From: Rhyacichthys aspro
Taxonomy: Eukaryota > Chordata > Actinopteri > Gobiiformes > Rhyacichthyidae
DNA length: 64,000 nt
Assembly: GCA_036850595.1 (NCBI GenBank)
Contig: CM072148.1
Location: 22,376,731-22,440,730 of the forward strand
Reading direction: 5' to 3'
The notes under the pieces are model-generated. The model saw nothing but the letters and a program-made list of their open reading frames with translations. It searched no databases and was not told the origin of the DNA. Below, piece by piece: positions 46,308 to 58,653 of the stretch. Positions within the stretch are counted from its first letter, which is position 1. Each line of letters starts with the position of its first letter. Made by a program: the position numbers and the translations under genes.

Positions 46308-46925
46308 CATTGATCTGGCATAAGATTATGACCACCTGCTTTACATTGGTCCCCCTTTTGCTCCAAAACAGCCCTGACCCTTCAAGGCGTGGACTTCATT
46401 AGACCCCTGTAGGAGTCCTGTGGTATCTGGCAACAAGATGTTAGCAGCAGATCCTTTAAGTCCTGTAAGTTACAGGTGGAACCACCATGGATCGGACTTG
46501 TTTGTCCAGCACGTTCCACAGATGCACAATTGGATTAAGATCTGGGGAGTTTGGAGCCAAATCAACACCTTAAACTCAGACCAGGCCACCTTCTTCCATT
46601 GCGTGCCCATTGTAGGGGCCTTCGGTGGTGCACAGGGATCAGCGTTAGCACCCTCATGCAGCCCCATTCATAAAAAAATGTGATGCACTTTGTGTTCTCA
46701 CACCTTTCTATCTATCACTTTTGAAAGACACTGAGCAGTGCAGACCTGGAACACCACACTCTTACTCATTTTTCCTGCTTCTAAGACATCACCTTTGAGG
46801 GCAAAATGTTCACCTTCTGCCTCATAATGCCCTCTCACTAAAAGGAGCCATGATGAAGAGATAATCAGTGTTATTCACTTCACCTGTCAGTGCTCAGAAT
46901 GTTATGCTCAATCGTTGTGTGACTA
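46308..46925 (-). mobile_element. Tc1-like element, internally deleted (copy 2)
   Basis: Same family as 31.2 kb but reversed. Left end GATCTGGCATAAGATTATGACCACC; right end read inward GATTGAGCATAACATTCTGAGCACTG. On the minus strand, C-terminal pieces of the transposase appear (LTGLKDLLLTSCCQIPQ-like at about 46,420-46,460, and CVDLAPNSPDLNPIVHLWN-like at about 46,520-46,560). A large central part is deleted. Both ends are present. Confidence 0.7.
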
Positions 46926-49900
46926 GTTGTTTCCATCAACAGATTCATTGCGTTGGAGACTGTTATTTGTTTGCCGTTTCAGAGAGCAAATACTGATTTT
47001 TTTGTGAGGCATTTAAAAAGAGGCACAAAAGAAACACATTGGACTCCTAAAAAAGCAAATTCTCTTCTCTTAGTTTATTCCCTATTCATCAGTTCATGAA
47101 AACATGCACCTATTTTGCATTTTTCTTTTTGCAACATTTAAAAATCAGACTCATTCTTTATATTTTATGGAAACATGACAACAGAAGGATATTGCCATTT
47201 ATTTTCTTGAACAGGAGCCATATTACAGGGATCCAACTCACTTCCACAATAACTTCCTCCCCCATGTAATCTTACTGTGCTGTGTCACTCCGGTCCCATT
47301 ACTTACTCTTCATCAGAAACCGCATGGTGCTTGTTCAGATGTGGTATTTTGTGGAGCTTCACAGAGCGTCGACAAAAATTATATTAAGTCTATTATCAAT
47401 TTTTTTTTCGATGTGTTCAAAGAAAGAAACACACATCATTGTGTTCTTTTAAATGTCACAGTGCTCATCTCAACTGCTCTGTCACAAACACTTCAAATTA
47501 TTTTTTCCCAAAGAAGTTATAAATGTGTAAAATGTACCATTGTTGCATTATGACAAGTTTCAATAGAGCTAAAGGTCTGTGGCGTGACATCACACACTAC
47601 CCAGAATTCAACCCTCTAGGTGTTCTTCCATTGAAAATCATCTGCATTGAGCCTGTTTTCACACAGTTTTCAGTAAATTTGTGATGTAATAATAAAATCC
47701 ATCAGTTTGTCCCTTTTAAACTGAAAGCAAAAGTCAGTGTGAGTCTAGTGATCCATAGCCGACCTCCCCTCAAACTGTGGCACGAGTTCCTCAGGGGGGA
47801 CTCTGGCTTTTTTCATTAGTCAGCATTGCAATTAGATTTGACAAATGGACATTTCAGTGGGACTTTTTTCAGATTAGCAGGTGTTTCGTGTACACTCTCT
47901 AAACCTTATGTATTTCTGTTTTTCTGCAGGTTTTTGTTGCTGACGCCTAAAGACCATCTGAGAAACTTAAGGTAATTACTCTGTTTTGCTTTGACTGCAG
48001 TACAAAAGGCCACACACCTGGTTTTCCTGAACTGTATCATGCATTAGAGTTTGTTCTGAGACAAAAATAACCGTGATAAAGTCATCCGGGCAGGTCCCAC
48101 CGTGGCCAGGGCGTCCATCTCTGTCAGAATGACCTTGGACAAACACAGACCCCTGCTGCTGCTGCTCTGTGCTGATCCGCTCCGGTCGGTGGCATTAGTA
48201 ATATGTTGAAGTGAGTTATTAGTTAAAGCTGAGGGACCTCTGACCTTTACACAGTGAAAGAGAGACACCGCCTGCAGCTTTTGTCACTATTTCTGTCTCA
48301 GATTGAATGCAGAGGGAACAGGACATGAGGCTGTGAGGTGGTTTGCACTTTTCAGATATGTTTAAAGAAGTGAAAATGGATGATAAAATAAAGGTTAATA
48401 GCTGCAGGTTTTATTCCTCTAACAGAGTTAAGATGAAGACATTATCATTACTGCTTTCACTGGATGTACTAGTTTATTGTAAATGTGTAAATCTGTGTTG
48501 GTCAACTGAGCCTTTAGTCTAGCAGGGAGACGACGCCTGGGTCTCAAAGCCCTTATTTGGCATCCATGTCTTCTCCACCTCACTCCTCTCCTCAGGTCTT
48601 TGAGGAGACACAGAGAGGAGCGAGGAGAGAGGAGGAGAGATGAAAGGTGAGAAGGAGGAGAGATGAGTTTAGCTCAACCTCTCCTCAGGAGCGTCACCTG
48701 TAACTGTGTCTGTTTATGATGCCATTAACACAACTGGGTCTGCAGCAAAATCAAATTAACTTCATATTTGTTACGTGACTCAATATAACACTCACAGATA
48801 AAGCATGGCACCAAAGAGACTCTTGTTGTCGGTCTTGTTCCACCATGTGTGGTGTGGGCGGGGTTTTGTCCTGTAGGAAGCTCCTATGTGTCCTCCTCAT
48901 GTCTCCTACAGAAGTCTCCTCACCCCTCGGAGCATTAAGAGCTTTGTGACATTGGTAAAGATGGCTTAGGGGGGGGCTGTCCAATAAATGAAGGGTCACC
49001 TGTGGGCGGAGCTTGTGTGAATGGGTAAATGGCTGCATTACCATTACCTTATATGATAAACTAACCGATGAGTGTAATTGTATTCATTTCTATCATTCTA
49101 TATCTGTTTGTTCAGAAACATAGATTATCTTCTCTGAACATCATTCGTTTTACCTGACACACTACTGTACTTAACTACATTATACTATTTCTTTTTCTGT
49201 TGAGATTCAGCTGTTATTTGACATGTGTCCAGGTTTCATAACTCGCCATTAAAGCTGAATGAACACTTCCAAAGAGAATGAATAAAGACCAGTACAAACA
49301 GTGTGTGATGGACAGGGGTCTATGGGGAGTTGAATACAACACTAGCAAAATAATAGAAGCCAAAGGATGTGTCAGATTGTCTTTTAAGTGTCATGATGAG
49401 AACGTAGCTGAAGCGTAATGGCCAACTGCTCGGCCTGTAATAGACCTGCAGCAGTGGGAGCGCTCTCTTTATACATTGATCAGTGTAATTCTGTGTCTTT
49501 GAAACCGGAGTCAGCGTTTGTCAACTCTCCGACAGCGTTTGTGTCGAGTCGAACCCCGCCGAGACCGACGACTCCAGTGTTGATCCCGGGAGTCGAGAAG
49601 GAGCCATTGATCTGTGACCATTGAGCTGCACTTCTGCTAATTAGGAAACAGTGTGTTGTCTCTGGAAATGACAGCAGGAAGCAGAGCTAATGATACTCCA
49701 ATCTCAGAGCTGCAGATTAAAATGTTAAAGAAAATAGACTGCAATTGTTGTAATGTAATAATAAAAAGTGTGTGGCTTTGAGGCTGGAAGATACAGATTT
49801 TAAAATAGACTGATGAAAAAATAATACTAGCTTTTCAGTTTTATCTGCCTTCTTGTGGCTCTTGTGGGTCTTATTCAAATCAGAGAGCACAAATTTAATA

Positions 49901-50549
49901 AAGCATGATGCATTTGTGGCCCGTTTCAAAGCACTTTCCAATGCCATTGAGTTTTAGGGCATTTCAAATTTAACAGCACAAGCCATGAATTCAATATTAT
50001 ATCCATTTTAGAACCGTAATGTCTGCTGAATTGAATTAGCTCATGCTAGTGGTTCTACATTTCTACCTTTCCCAGAATACTTTGCACAAGACATTCCAAT
50101 ACAGTGGAACAAACACAAGCACAGTCTTGGTTGTATTTGGAAGATAATAGGTGTGAAAGTGAATATTATCCACATACTTTGACTGCATAAAAGCGATTTC
50201 ATATTCATTCTTATTTTATGTGGTATTTCAATGACTCTCTAGTCTTTATAACGCTGTAACCCTCTTTTTAAAGCACATATATTCTCTTAAACCAGGTTCC
50301 GCTGGGATAAAAAAAACAAAAAGATTTCTCTTGATGTATCATGGGCATAGTGTTTATTAAGCTTTTTATTCTGAAAAGTGAGAGCAAATGGTAAAAAGTG
50401 GCTCAGGGTTTGTAGGGTTAAAGCTCAAATGGTTGTCAATGAAGATGTGCAGTTAAAGGAGCTTTGCTAAGTCAGAGTTTTAAGAAAAGCATTCCAAAAA
50501 GCCATTCCACTGAGTACTGTTCCATGTTTACATTAGTAACAATAGAACC
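46926..50549. other. Gene-free stretch with candidate regulatory islands
   Basis: No gene. 48,590-48,670 is purine-rich (GAGGAG words). 49,390-49,700 is unusually CpG-rich for this region (GTGTCGAGTCGAACCCCGCC, GAGACCGACGACTCC) and ends CTGCTAATTAGGAAAC; a good candidate element. 47,570-47,720 (GTGGCGTGACATCACACAC) resembles a dispersed repeat. Confidence 0.3.
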
Positions 50550-50559
50550 GCTGCTACAT

Positions 50560-50925
50560 CTTCACAGCCCCTCCTTATTTGATAGAGCTACAGCAGCCTT
50601 ATACTCTCAGTGATGGTCCCTTAGCTCTGGACCAACCTGCCAAACCATGTCCGATCGGCCTGGTCCACGGAGCAATTTAATTCCAAGCTGAAGACCCAAT
50701 TATATTAATTATTTTAATAGTGGTTAGGTGGCATATATTAGCTCTTACAACAGCTTTTATTGTGTTTCAGTTGTGCTTTTATCTTGTTTTATGGCATTGT
50801 TTTAATCTGTTTTCTCTTATTTTAGCCTAATTTTATCATCAATCATTTTAATATTGTTTGTACTTCCCTGTGGTGAACTGAGGTTGTTTTAAATGTGTCA
50901 TAGAAATTTTGCTTGACATATTTAA
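50560..50925 (+). pseudogene. LINE 3' end fragment
   Basis: A plus-strand frame encodes WTNLPNHVRSAWSTEQFNSK then LKTQLY and a stop, the last block of fish LINE ORF2 proteins (LWNSLP..R.A.S...FK..LKT.L). About 200 bp of 3' untranslated sequence follows (TTGTACTTCCCTGTGGTGAAC). It is 5'-truncated. Confidence 0.6.
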
Positions 50926-51539
50926 ACCTAAAAATGCCCGTAACTGTCTGGACTGCCACATCATTGATCGAACCACCAAGTCGAGTTCAAAATGGATTTT
51001 TTAAAACTTGCAAACGCACAATTCTCACAAGACTCATGCTGCAGTTCAAGGTAAACACAGCTCTACCCGTCTTTCCAACTTTGTCAGTTTTCATACATTT
51101 CCATGCCTGAGAAAAATGTATGACAGTCTGTCTCATGTGAATGTTAAAGATCATTTGCCAGGTGCTTCATATATGAAAGTAAAGGCTTTATTTTAGTTGA
51201 CTATAGCTCCATTCTCACTCATGAAATAACATTTATGGTTATGTTTAAGGAGAAATCAGCAGCTATAAAGAAAAATACTGTGCACATGACTCCAAAACTG
51301 CACTGCAAAAACTGTCAGTTTCTAAAATAACAAACTAATGAATTCACATAAAGTGATTATACAGTTATAAATGACGGGAACTACTCATAATCACTCACAT
51401 ATTTACAAACAGATTTGATTTGAGGTAGACTTTACTAACTTTTAATGAGACAAAATCCAAGATGTGGGCAATGCATTTCCACTTGAATCTAATTTTAACA
51501 AGAAATTGACAAGTGGTGGACAGATCTGAGGAAGAGTCG

Positions 51540-51900
51540 TGAGTAAAGACGCAGAGAGAGAGAAAGCGAGTCGGAGAAACTGCTTGATCTATTTTTAGCC
51601 ACAAAGGGAGTGGAGCTGAATGCACAAACAGATAGCAGCGCAGGATGAGAAGAGCGTGGTCAGCGGGATCTTTGTGGAGACTCACACAGAGAGAGGCTGG
51701 TTGTTGACGGTCGGCTGAAGGCCTCATTAGCTGGGGTTGCAGATTGGCTTCTAAAAATAGCAGCAGCAGAAGAAGAAGAGGAGGAAGAAGGGAAGAGGCG
51801 TTTGAAGATCCACTCCAGTGGGACGTGATAAAAGTGTGCATCGACAAAACAGGTCACGGTTAATGGGAGATGTATGAAATATATCATTCAGGCCAGTCAG
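51540..51900. promoter_or_regulatory. Enhancer-like stretch with two MEF2 sites
   Basis: Two perfect MEF2 consensus sites, CTATTTTTAG (51,589-51,598) and CTAAAAATAG (51,751-51,760), in opposite orientation 162 bp apart, with CATTAGCTGG and ACGTGATAAAAG nearby and mixed composition. MEF2 sites of full 10-bp quality are uncommon by chance. Conservation was not tested. The 150-codon minus-strand frame (51,395-51,847) overlaps it; its LLLLLLL run comes from AGC/AGA repeats. Confidence 0.4.
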
Positions 51901-51949
51901 GGTGGATCAATTATGAAGAACGAATAAATATTTACATAAAAGATAAGAT

Positions 51950-52160
51950 GACGGGTAGGACTCCTGCCTCACTGGAAGAAGGTTGTAGGTTTGATCAGAA
52001 AAGCCTGTCTTCAGTGCTGCTGTTCGTCTGATTTAAAAAAATATCATGTCCAGTTCTCTTGTGGGTGCAGTTTGTTTGCACAGGTATGCAAGCAGTCAAT
52101 CATTCAACTGAAAAGACTGATCTCAAATCAGCGAGGTTCTGGTGAGAATACAAACTGGTA
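51950..52160. repeat. Dispersed repeat fragment, weak
   Basis: ACTCCTGCCTCACTGGAAGAAGG and GTAGGTTTGATC resemble the CCTCACAGCAAGAAGGT..GGTTCGATC start of a fish repeat. Confidence 0.3.
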
Positions 52161-52199
52161 TCTGGCCCAACACTAAAAATAACGGCACCTTTTATGGAT

Positions 52200-53100
52200 T
52201 AAATAGACTCCTGTATTGAGCTGCTGTGTATATTTTGATTCGAGATTTTGATTGGTGAACAGCAGTCTTCTCCTTGCATTTGGCCGAATTAAAAGTTTAA
52301 AGTAAACAGTAAACGAATGAACCAGAGATGGAGTACTTGAGAATCACTGGGCTCATTTTCAGGTCTCATGATTCAACACGAGTGTAAGCCCCGCTGACTC
52401 GACTTGATTTTCTGATATTTACCCTGCCCTCATGTTGGTCCGTGCTCTTTCCTCTCCCTCTCGACCTGATCACCATAAATCACACGCCGACTGTAGGTCT
52501 GACAGATCTGATACGGCGCTGGAGCCCGATAACACAGCGCTGACTTCACAGGGTCTTAAAGTTAGACCTCCCTGTTTGTAATGTACTCCGGCGTTAATCC
52601 CCCCTCTGCCTCCGGGGGCTGATAACAGATGCTCGGTCCAGAGAGAAGTGAGGATACGCTGCACAAAGCACACTACACCTCTGCACTGCATTCAGTTATG
52701 ACCAGAAGATGAAGTTGCGCAGTTACAGTGCGAAATGTGTGTGGGTTTTCTTCATGCTAATCCAATTTAGTAACATTTCGTGAGGCACATACTGTAAGAA
52801 ACCAGAGCAGCTGTTGTGTTTAACTTTCCACTGACTCCCCAGATTATCTTATCCACGTTTGGTCAACTAGGTGTAGACACTGGAAGAGGCTTTGTCACCA
52901 GCCCAAGTTAATCCTCACTGTTCATCAGTTGTGCCCCATTTGAAGACACTTTTTAAACCCTGTGCACCTTTTTTTTCATCCGTCATTTGTAAGTGACCTG
53001 TGTTTTTATCCTCAGTGTATGTTTCCATGGAGATTCAGCTTGGATTCGTGGAGGCAGCTCACTAAACTCTTGACGTGACTTCATAGTTTAGAGCGCTTGG
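52200..53100. other. Gene-free; possible conserved non-coding island
   Basis: 52,370-52,690 (CTCGACCTGATCACCATAAATCAC, GGCGTTAATCCCCC, GATACGGCGCTGG) is CpG-containing, enhancer-like DNA. Otherwise nothing. Confidence 0.3.
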
Positions 53101-53107
53101 TAGGTTC

Positions 53108-53464
53108 TCAGAGAAAGTTCCCCAGAAATTGCCTTAGGGTGGATTCAAGCAGAAATGACAAAATTGGTTGTTCCAGCTCAGCTAACTCTATTTGCGTCGC
53201 CGACCCTAAGCTGTGGGGTAAGTTGTGCTCGTCAATAGGCTCTTCTTCTTGTACATTTTTTCCATTGTGATGCAGTAATTGTCCATCAGTGATGTCTTTT
53301 CTCCTTTGCATACAATTGAGTTCTGCGCAACTGAAATCTACGCTTGTTTCGCTGGAAGTAAGTTGTGGGTTCAGTCTCTGACCTTTCTGTGTAAAGTTTG
53401 TCTGTCCTCCCTGTGGGTTCTCTGGGGGTACAACGGCTCCCTCACTCTGTGAATTGATTATCAA
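53108..53464 (-). other. 118-codon open frame in a repeat-like segment
   Basis: The frame encodes a polar peptide (VVPPENPQGGQTNF, SCAELNCMQRRKDITDGQ) with no known domain. On the plus strand the segment includes GTTTGTCTGTCCTCCCTGTG and GGGTTCTCTGGGGGTAC, words shared with a dispersed fish repeat (CATGTTCTCCCTGTG..GGGTTCTCTCCGGGTAC), so the frame is probably a by-product of that repeat. Confidence 0.3.
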
Positions 53465-56257
53465 ATGCCTCGTTCAGACTATACACAATTTTAAGTCAGA
53501 TTCCGAAGTCAGCGATGGTTGCCTGCCAATATTTGCTTCTGGTTCTTTGAAACAATGGGTCATGAAAGGCTTCAAAGTTTGGGTCAGCTGGTTTGGGAAA
53601 TGCATTTGGCATTTAAAAAAAAGCTGATAAAAAGGGGACATGGCAAAAAAAAAAAAAACAGTCAGCTTTGGAGGATGCTCAGAGGGAGTGGGAGACAGAG
53701 GACAAAAGTCTGAGGTGTCAGGTGTGGCAAACGTCCTGCAGGAGAGCCACTAAATGACAGAGAGAGTGGTGAGATGGAGCGCAAAAAGGAAGTATAAAAG
53801 TGAGAGGAACAAAAAAGAAGGTGGCACAAAAGGCCAAGAGAGAAACGGCAGCATCAGCCAGAAATGTCAGCTCCCATTGTGTGAAATACCAACGGAGAGC
53901 GAGGGATGGACGAAGGAAGAATGGAGAGAGGGGTGGAATACTGACAGCAATGGGACGATAACAAAGACCTGAAATGAAAAGATGTTAGAGGCAGGAAAAG
54001 GAGGAACAGATGTGGATAAAAAAGTCTTTGTAAGCAACTGACGGCAGATTAAAATGTCAGGAGGAAGCACGGGCTTGAGGCGGGACGCAAAGACTTAGAT
54101 CCTGAACGCTTTAGGAGAGAAAAAAGAAGCAATAAGGGGAGTGAAGGAGTTAAGTTGGGAGAACAGGAAAGATGACATATATTGTGACAAGCTCATGACA
54201 CAACACCAAAGATGCACAGTTTGAGGGAGGTCAATTTAACTAACCTGCAATTTTGTAAGGAGTGGACTATTCAGCAGTTTATTTACTCTGAATGTTGTTG
54301 GGTTTTGGGTTTGGCGAACAGCTAGTTCAGTTAAGTAACTTTCAGTCTGTCAGGCAGCACAAAACAGCACTGTCCCTTAAAGCAATAACACATTTTAACA
54401 AAGCCCTTTTATGACAGAACAGGAGGGCATAGGTGTCTATGCATGACACATGAGAACTGGAACAATCTGCAATGTCTTTTATACACAGTTAAGTTTATTC
54501 TTTGTCAAGAGAAGTGTCTGCCATACATGAAAGACGCAGTAATGGCTCACTTGTGCTATCATATTTACCACCTTTAAATGCTGGGGTTTTCTGGAGCAGC
54601 GCTGATAAACTTTGAAGCATCAGTGTGCTATTGCTATTATTCTACTCTTTGTGTAGCTTAACAAACAGCAGTGTAAAGCTAAAGCTAGTTTCTTGGCCAT
54701 GAAAAAAAATGCAAGAATGCTAATCTATCTATCATATATTTCTGTGTTTCTAATCTAAATATGGTGATGTAAATTTTATCTTAAAGGTCCACTTCATGAT
54801 TTTGTTTTTGCCCTCCCTTTCTCACCACCACTCAGCCCCAACAGCAGCATAGTCAACTTTCTTGCTTCCTTTAATTAAAAAAAAGACCAAATTTTCACCA
54901 ATGTTTATGCAGAAGTTGCCATTTTTGGTGTCGTCTGCTGAAAAAGTTTTGTGTAAAGCCAAACTATGAACGCATCTCATGTCGATTACAATAAGTAAAC
55001 AGCTTCTTTTTTTTTTTTTAATTCTGTGTATTTTGAAGTAACCTATGGTATTTCCATTTCAGAAGTCATAATAAACCTCCAGACTATTACATTGCCTATG
55101 ATGTAGAGACATGTCTGATTACAGTGAAATTATACCAAGCAAAGTTGTTTTCGCCACACTCCATTAGCCCCCATGTAAACTCTAACATCTGCATCTCTCA
55201 GTTTGAATAAACAGCCATCCATCCCTCAGTTTGTCACGTCTCATCCATCCATCACTCACTGTGGAGCTGTGAGCATGTGTTTATCCACGCGACTCAGGGG
55301 CCGATTAACTCAGTGTAGAGCTGTCATTTTCATATTCAGCGGTCATCAGTCAGAGCTACTGTACGAGGGCAGCCACTCTTCCACAGTCTGCCCTCTGCCC
55401 AAACATTACTCCACACAGACATATCCACAGATGCCACATGTAAAGGAGCTATATCAAAACCGACTGCTGCTCAAACATTCACTCAATCTCAATCACAGCA
55501 ACACACAACAAATGCACTGTTGACTTGCAGACACAGCACTTTCACACAGGCAAATGTCTATAAAGAGCTCTGTGAGAGTTAATATATAACATATGTGTGA
55601 TCAGTTCTTTCAACGATGAGGGGGATGCTGTGATTGGTCTCTTATCCATGTCAATCAACTTCTTTAAATATTGTACACTGTGTTTGCTAACATATATTAA
55701 TTTGCTGCTTGATTTAAACTGTCACTGCACCTGAATTAAATAAAAGTTGTACATTCTGAGATTTTACAGCCAAACATATACACTATATTACCCCCAAACC
55801 TTGACTATAGCTTTAGCTGAGAAGACAGTCAGTGGGTAATGCTACTCTGAAATGCTATGAATTATAGTAAAAACAAGACTTGTAAAACACAGACTTTGGT
55901 GTGACTGCAGAGTAGAGGTGCTTATAGAGTCTCTTGGGGCCGTTCATCACCCTTACATATTAAATAATCGAACACTAACAAAAAAAAAGGTGAAATGTAA
56001 ACTTTTTTTTTTATTATTTCAAAAGTGCACATTGGAATTGTTTCAAAATAATAATGTAAACATTAAAAATGTTAATAGAGTTCTGAAGAGCAATAGAAAG
56101 CAGAACAATCAAAATATTAAAAAAATAATTAAATAACCTAAGATAGCAAAAGCACATCAAAAAAAGTGTTCTGCTAAAAACAGTACAATGCATAAAGTAG
56201 GCACATTATAAATATACGTGTGAATAAAAATATGAACTTGAAATACATATAAAACAT
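53465..56257. other. Gene-free; purine-rich tract and one candidate island
   Basis: 53,700-54,140 is strongly A/G-rich on the plus strand. 55,200-55,480 (CCACGCGACTCAGGGGCCGATTAACTC) is enhancer-like. The rest is AT-rich with no gene. Confidence 0.35.
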
Positions 56258-56756
56258 TAGCCTGGCCAGCCAGACAGCTTTCTCTTTGTATTACATACAG
56301 AGAAAGTTAGTCTGGGATCGATCGATTTAAACAGGATTTCAAGGCAGGACCATGGGCAGAACTAATGCTCGCTGAGTGAACCAATCAGAGAAACCACGGA
56401 TGTGACGTAAGGAAAGCGAAACTTATTCTAGTTGTCAACAAACCACAGCGTACACCAGCGTGGCTCGAGAGAGAAGATGCTTCGGAACCGGTGAATGACT
56501 TCTGTTGTTTTTGTCAGAAAAATCTGAGGACACAGGGTGTAATATCGAGTTTAGTGCTTATTTCGATCGTTGTAAGCTCCCTAAACCTGCTACTGTTTTC
56601 TCGTGCTCAATATGACGGGAAACAAAATCCCGCCTCCCTCGCTACGATTGGTCGGAAAGAAAGCGCCGGAGCAGAAATTGGAGGCAGATTGGGCGATCCC
56701 AGACTAACTTTCTCTGTATGTAATACAAAGAGAAAGCTGTCTGGCTGGCCAGGCTA
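56258..56756. mobile_element. 499-bp TIR element with 9-bp target duplication, copy 2
   Basis: Flanked by perfect 9-bp duplications ATAAAACAT (56,249-56,257 and 56,757-56,765). Its two terminal repeats are identical over 63 bp. It is near-identical to the copy at 7,979-8,478 throughout, including CCAATCAG (56,380), TGACGTAA (56,403-56,410) and the NDFCCFCQKNLRT frame (56,491 on) with a GTT|GTAAGC donor at about 56,570. Perfect terminal repeats and duplications indicate a recent insertion. Confidence 0.9.
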
Positions 56757-56765
56757 ATAAAACAT

Positions 56766-58653
56766 ATACAGTACAATCGATTAGTGGGAATTCTGAATTT
56801 ACAGTTCCTATTTTTGGAATTTGGAGAGGGCACTGTACCATCTGAAGATGATGGTGCAAGAAACTTAAAACTGAAATTGATCCTGAGCACAGATAATGAA
56901 GTGATATTGAATATGATACTTAAATCAATAACATGTTATATATACATATGGAAACATACACTCACCACTTGCACACAGCACTCAGTAACTTCCATCAATG
57001 CACCTTAGTAGTACAAATTTCTTGCTTATAAATTCTTTAATTCTGAATTCTTAGCTTGACAGTTAATCGGTAATTGGTTTACACCCAGTGTTTGCCAGTT
57101 GCTTCACATGGGTTCCTTGTAGAGGGTGCAGATAAATAACTGCTATCAATTGTCATTTTATTTATATTTTTTTGAGTCTGAGAGAATCTGTGCCTCAACT
57201 GTCACAAACCCCAATGCACTTCTTTCTAGTTTATCTGCCCCATTCACTAAACCTTCATAAGTCTGGACTTGGACTGTTTGGTTTTGTGCTGCTCTAAACT
57301 CTTACTGTCGTCTCATTACCTGCCTCTGAGTCTAATCTGTGACCTCTTGATCCTCTTTCAGACTTCCCTCCATCCCACCTCAAGTCTTTATTTGTGAGAC
57401 ATTTCAATTATTTCTCTCTGCAGCTCTTTTTCTTTAACCGTTTTTCTCTTTGGTCTTCAGTGCATGCATTAGTTTGCCGTGACAGATACAGCCTTGACCA
57501 TTCGAGCGTTTCCAGTCACTTTGTTCCTTCTCCAAAGACCACAGCCACAGCTCTGGGAAAATAGTCAGGGCTGAGTTTGATGAAGCTGTTCGAACACACA
57601 AGGCATAAAAAAATGTAAAAAAAAAACGGTAATTATGGTCATTACTGGTTTAGAGATCTACAGTTTGTAAAATAAAAGCAAATCAAGACATATCAACGTT
57701 GTGTTACAAGGTAATGCTTCTGTATTTAACCTGGTGGGTCAACTGAGAATCAATCCATTTTTATTTTAATGATCCAAGATTGTATGTAATAAAAATAGTG
57801 CAAAAATAGTACAACAACTTACATTTCAAACAATAATAAGCAATACCACAATATACATTTATTTTGTATTTGTGTTTTTACTTTTTCATATTTTTTTTCT
57901 ATTTTCTTTCTTCTTTATTTTTTGTATTTTTTTTTAACCTTCTCACCTTGTCTTTCATTTTTTCATTTTTTTTTTATTTTAAGTTTTCTCTGAATATTTT
58001 TGAATTTTTGACATTTGTTAGTTATGCAAACATCTACATAAGAAAACAGTTGTTTGTGCAAGTGCTGCCGGATTAGTTGTACCATTAACATTATGGAGAG
58101 GGGTTTTTTCACACTATAATGTTATGTAGTAAGGCTTTAAAAATGAGCCCCACCTCTTCATTACTGCTCCGGTTAATGACAAATGTAATCATCACTACAG
58201 TTACTTCTTCATTAACTATCTATACAACTAAACAAAAAACTTTGTTCTGCTGCACAACACTGTCTTTATACAATGATGGTTCTGTTCTGATGCCGTCTGT
58301 TTACCTCAGTGAGAATATTCATTATGCTGCATGAATATTCAGCTCCATCCATTATCCTTGCTTTGTGCATTATTGATTTATTATTGATGGGCCGCTCATT
58401 GGCTTTTCTCTTTTAGTGTGACAGCTTCATAACAGCCTCGTACCTGCAAAGACGAGAGCTGTTCTGGATTCTCGTGAAGCCTGTCCAAACCTGTCTCTGA
58501 GGAGATTGGATACTATTTCATATCCCCATTTCATGGATCCAGTGATTAGTTTGGACAATGTAAGTGACAGTCATACTGAAACAAAAGGGACAAACAAAAT
58601 GGCTGCTGTGCCACCAGCATAGGAACAAAGGGTTTAAAAATGAAAAAGAGTTG
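56766..58653. other. Gene-free; T-rich tract and a candidate island
   Basis: 57,860-57,990 is a T-rich tract (the 70-codon Phe-rich frame over it is a by-product). 58,120-58,470 (CATTATGCTGCATGAATATTCAG, ATTATTGATGGGCCGCTCATTGG) is enhancer-like, with a POU/octamer-type word. No gene. Confidence 0.3.

Noticed and set aside
51395..51847. 150-codon minus-strand open frame, the longest of that kind
   Set aside because: The leucine run comes from AGA/AGC repeats, there is no recognisable domain, and the stretch has the features of regulatory DNA.
53108..53464. Host coding exon
   Set aside because: No splice sites at its limits and its reverse strand resembles a dispersed repeat.
57864..58076. 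Phe-rich 70-codon frame resembling a membrane peptide
   Set aside because: It is a by-product of the T-rich tract.
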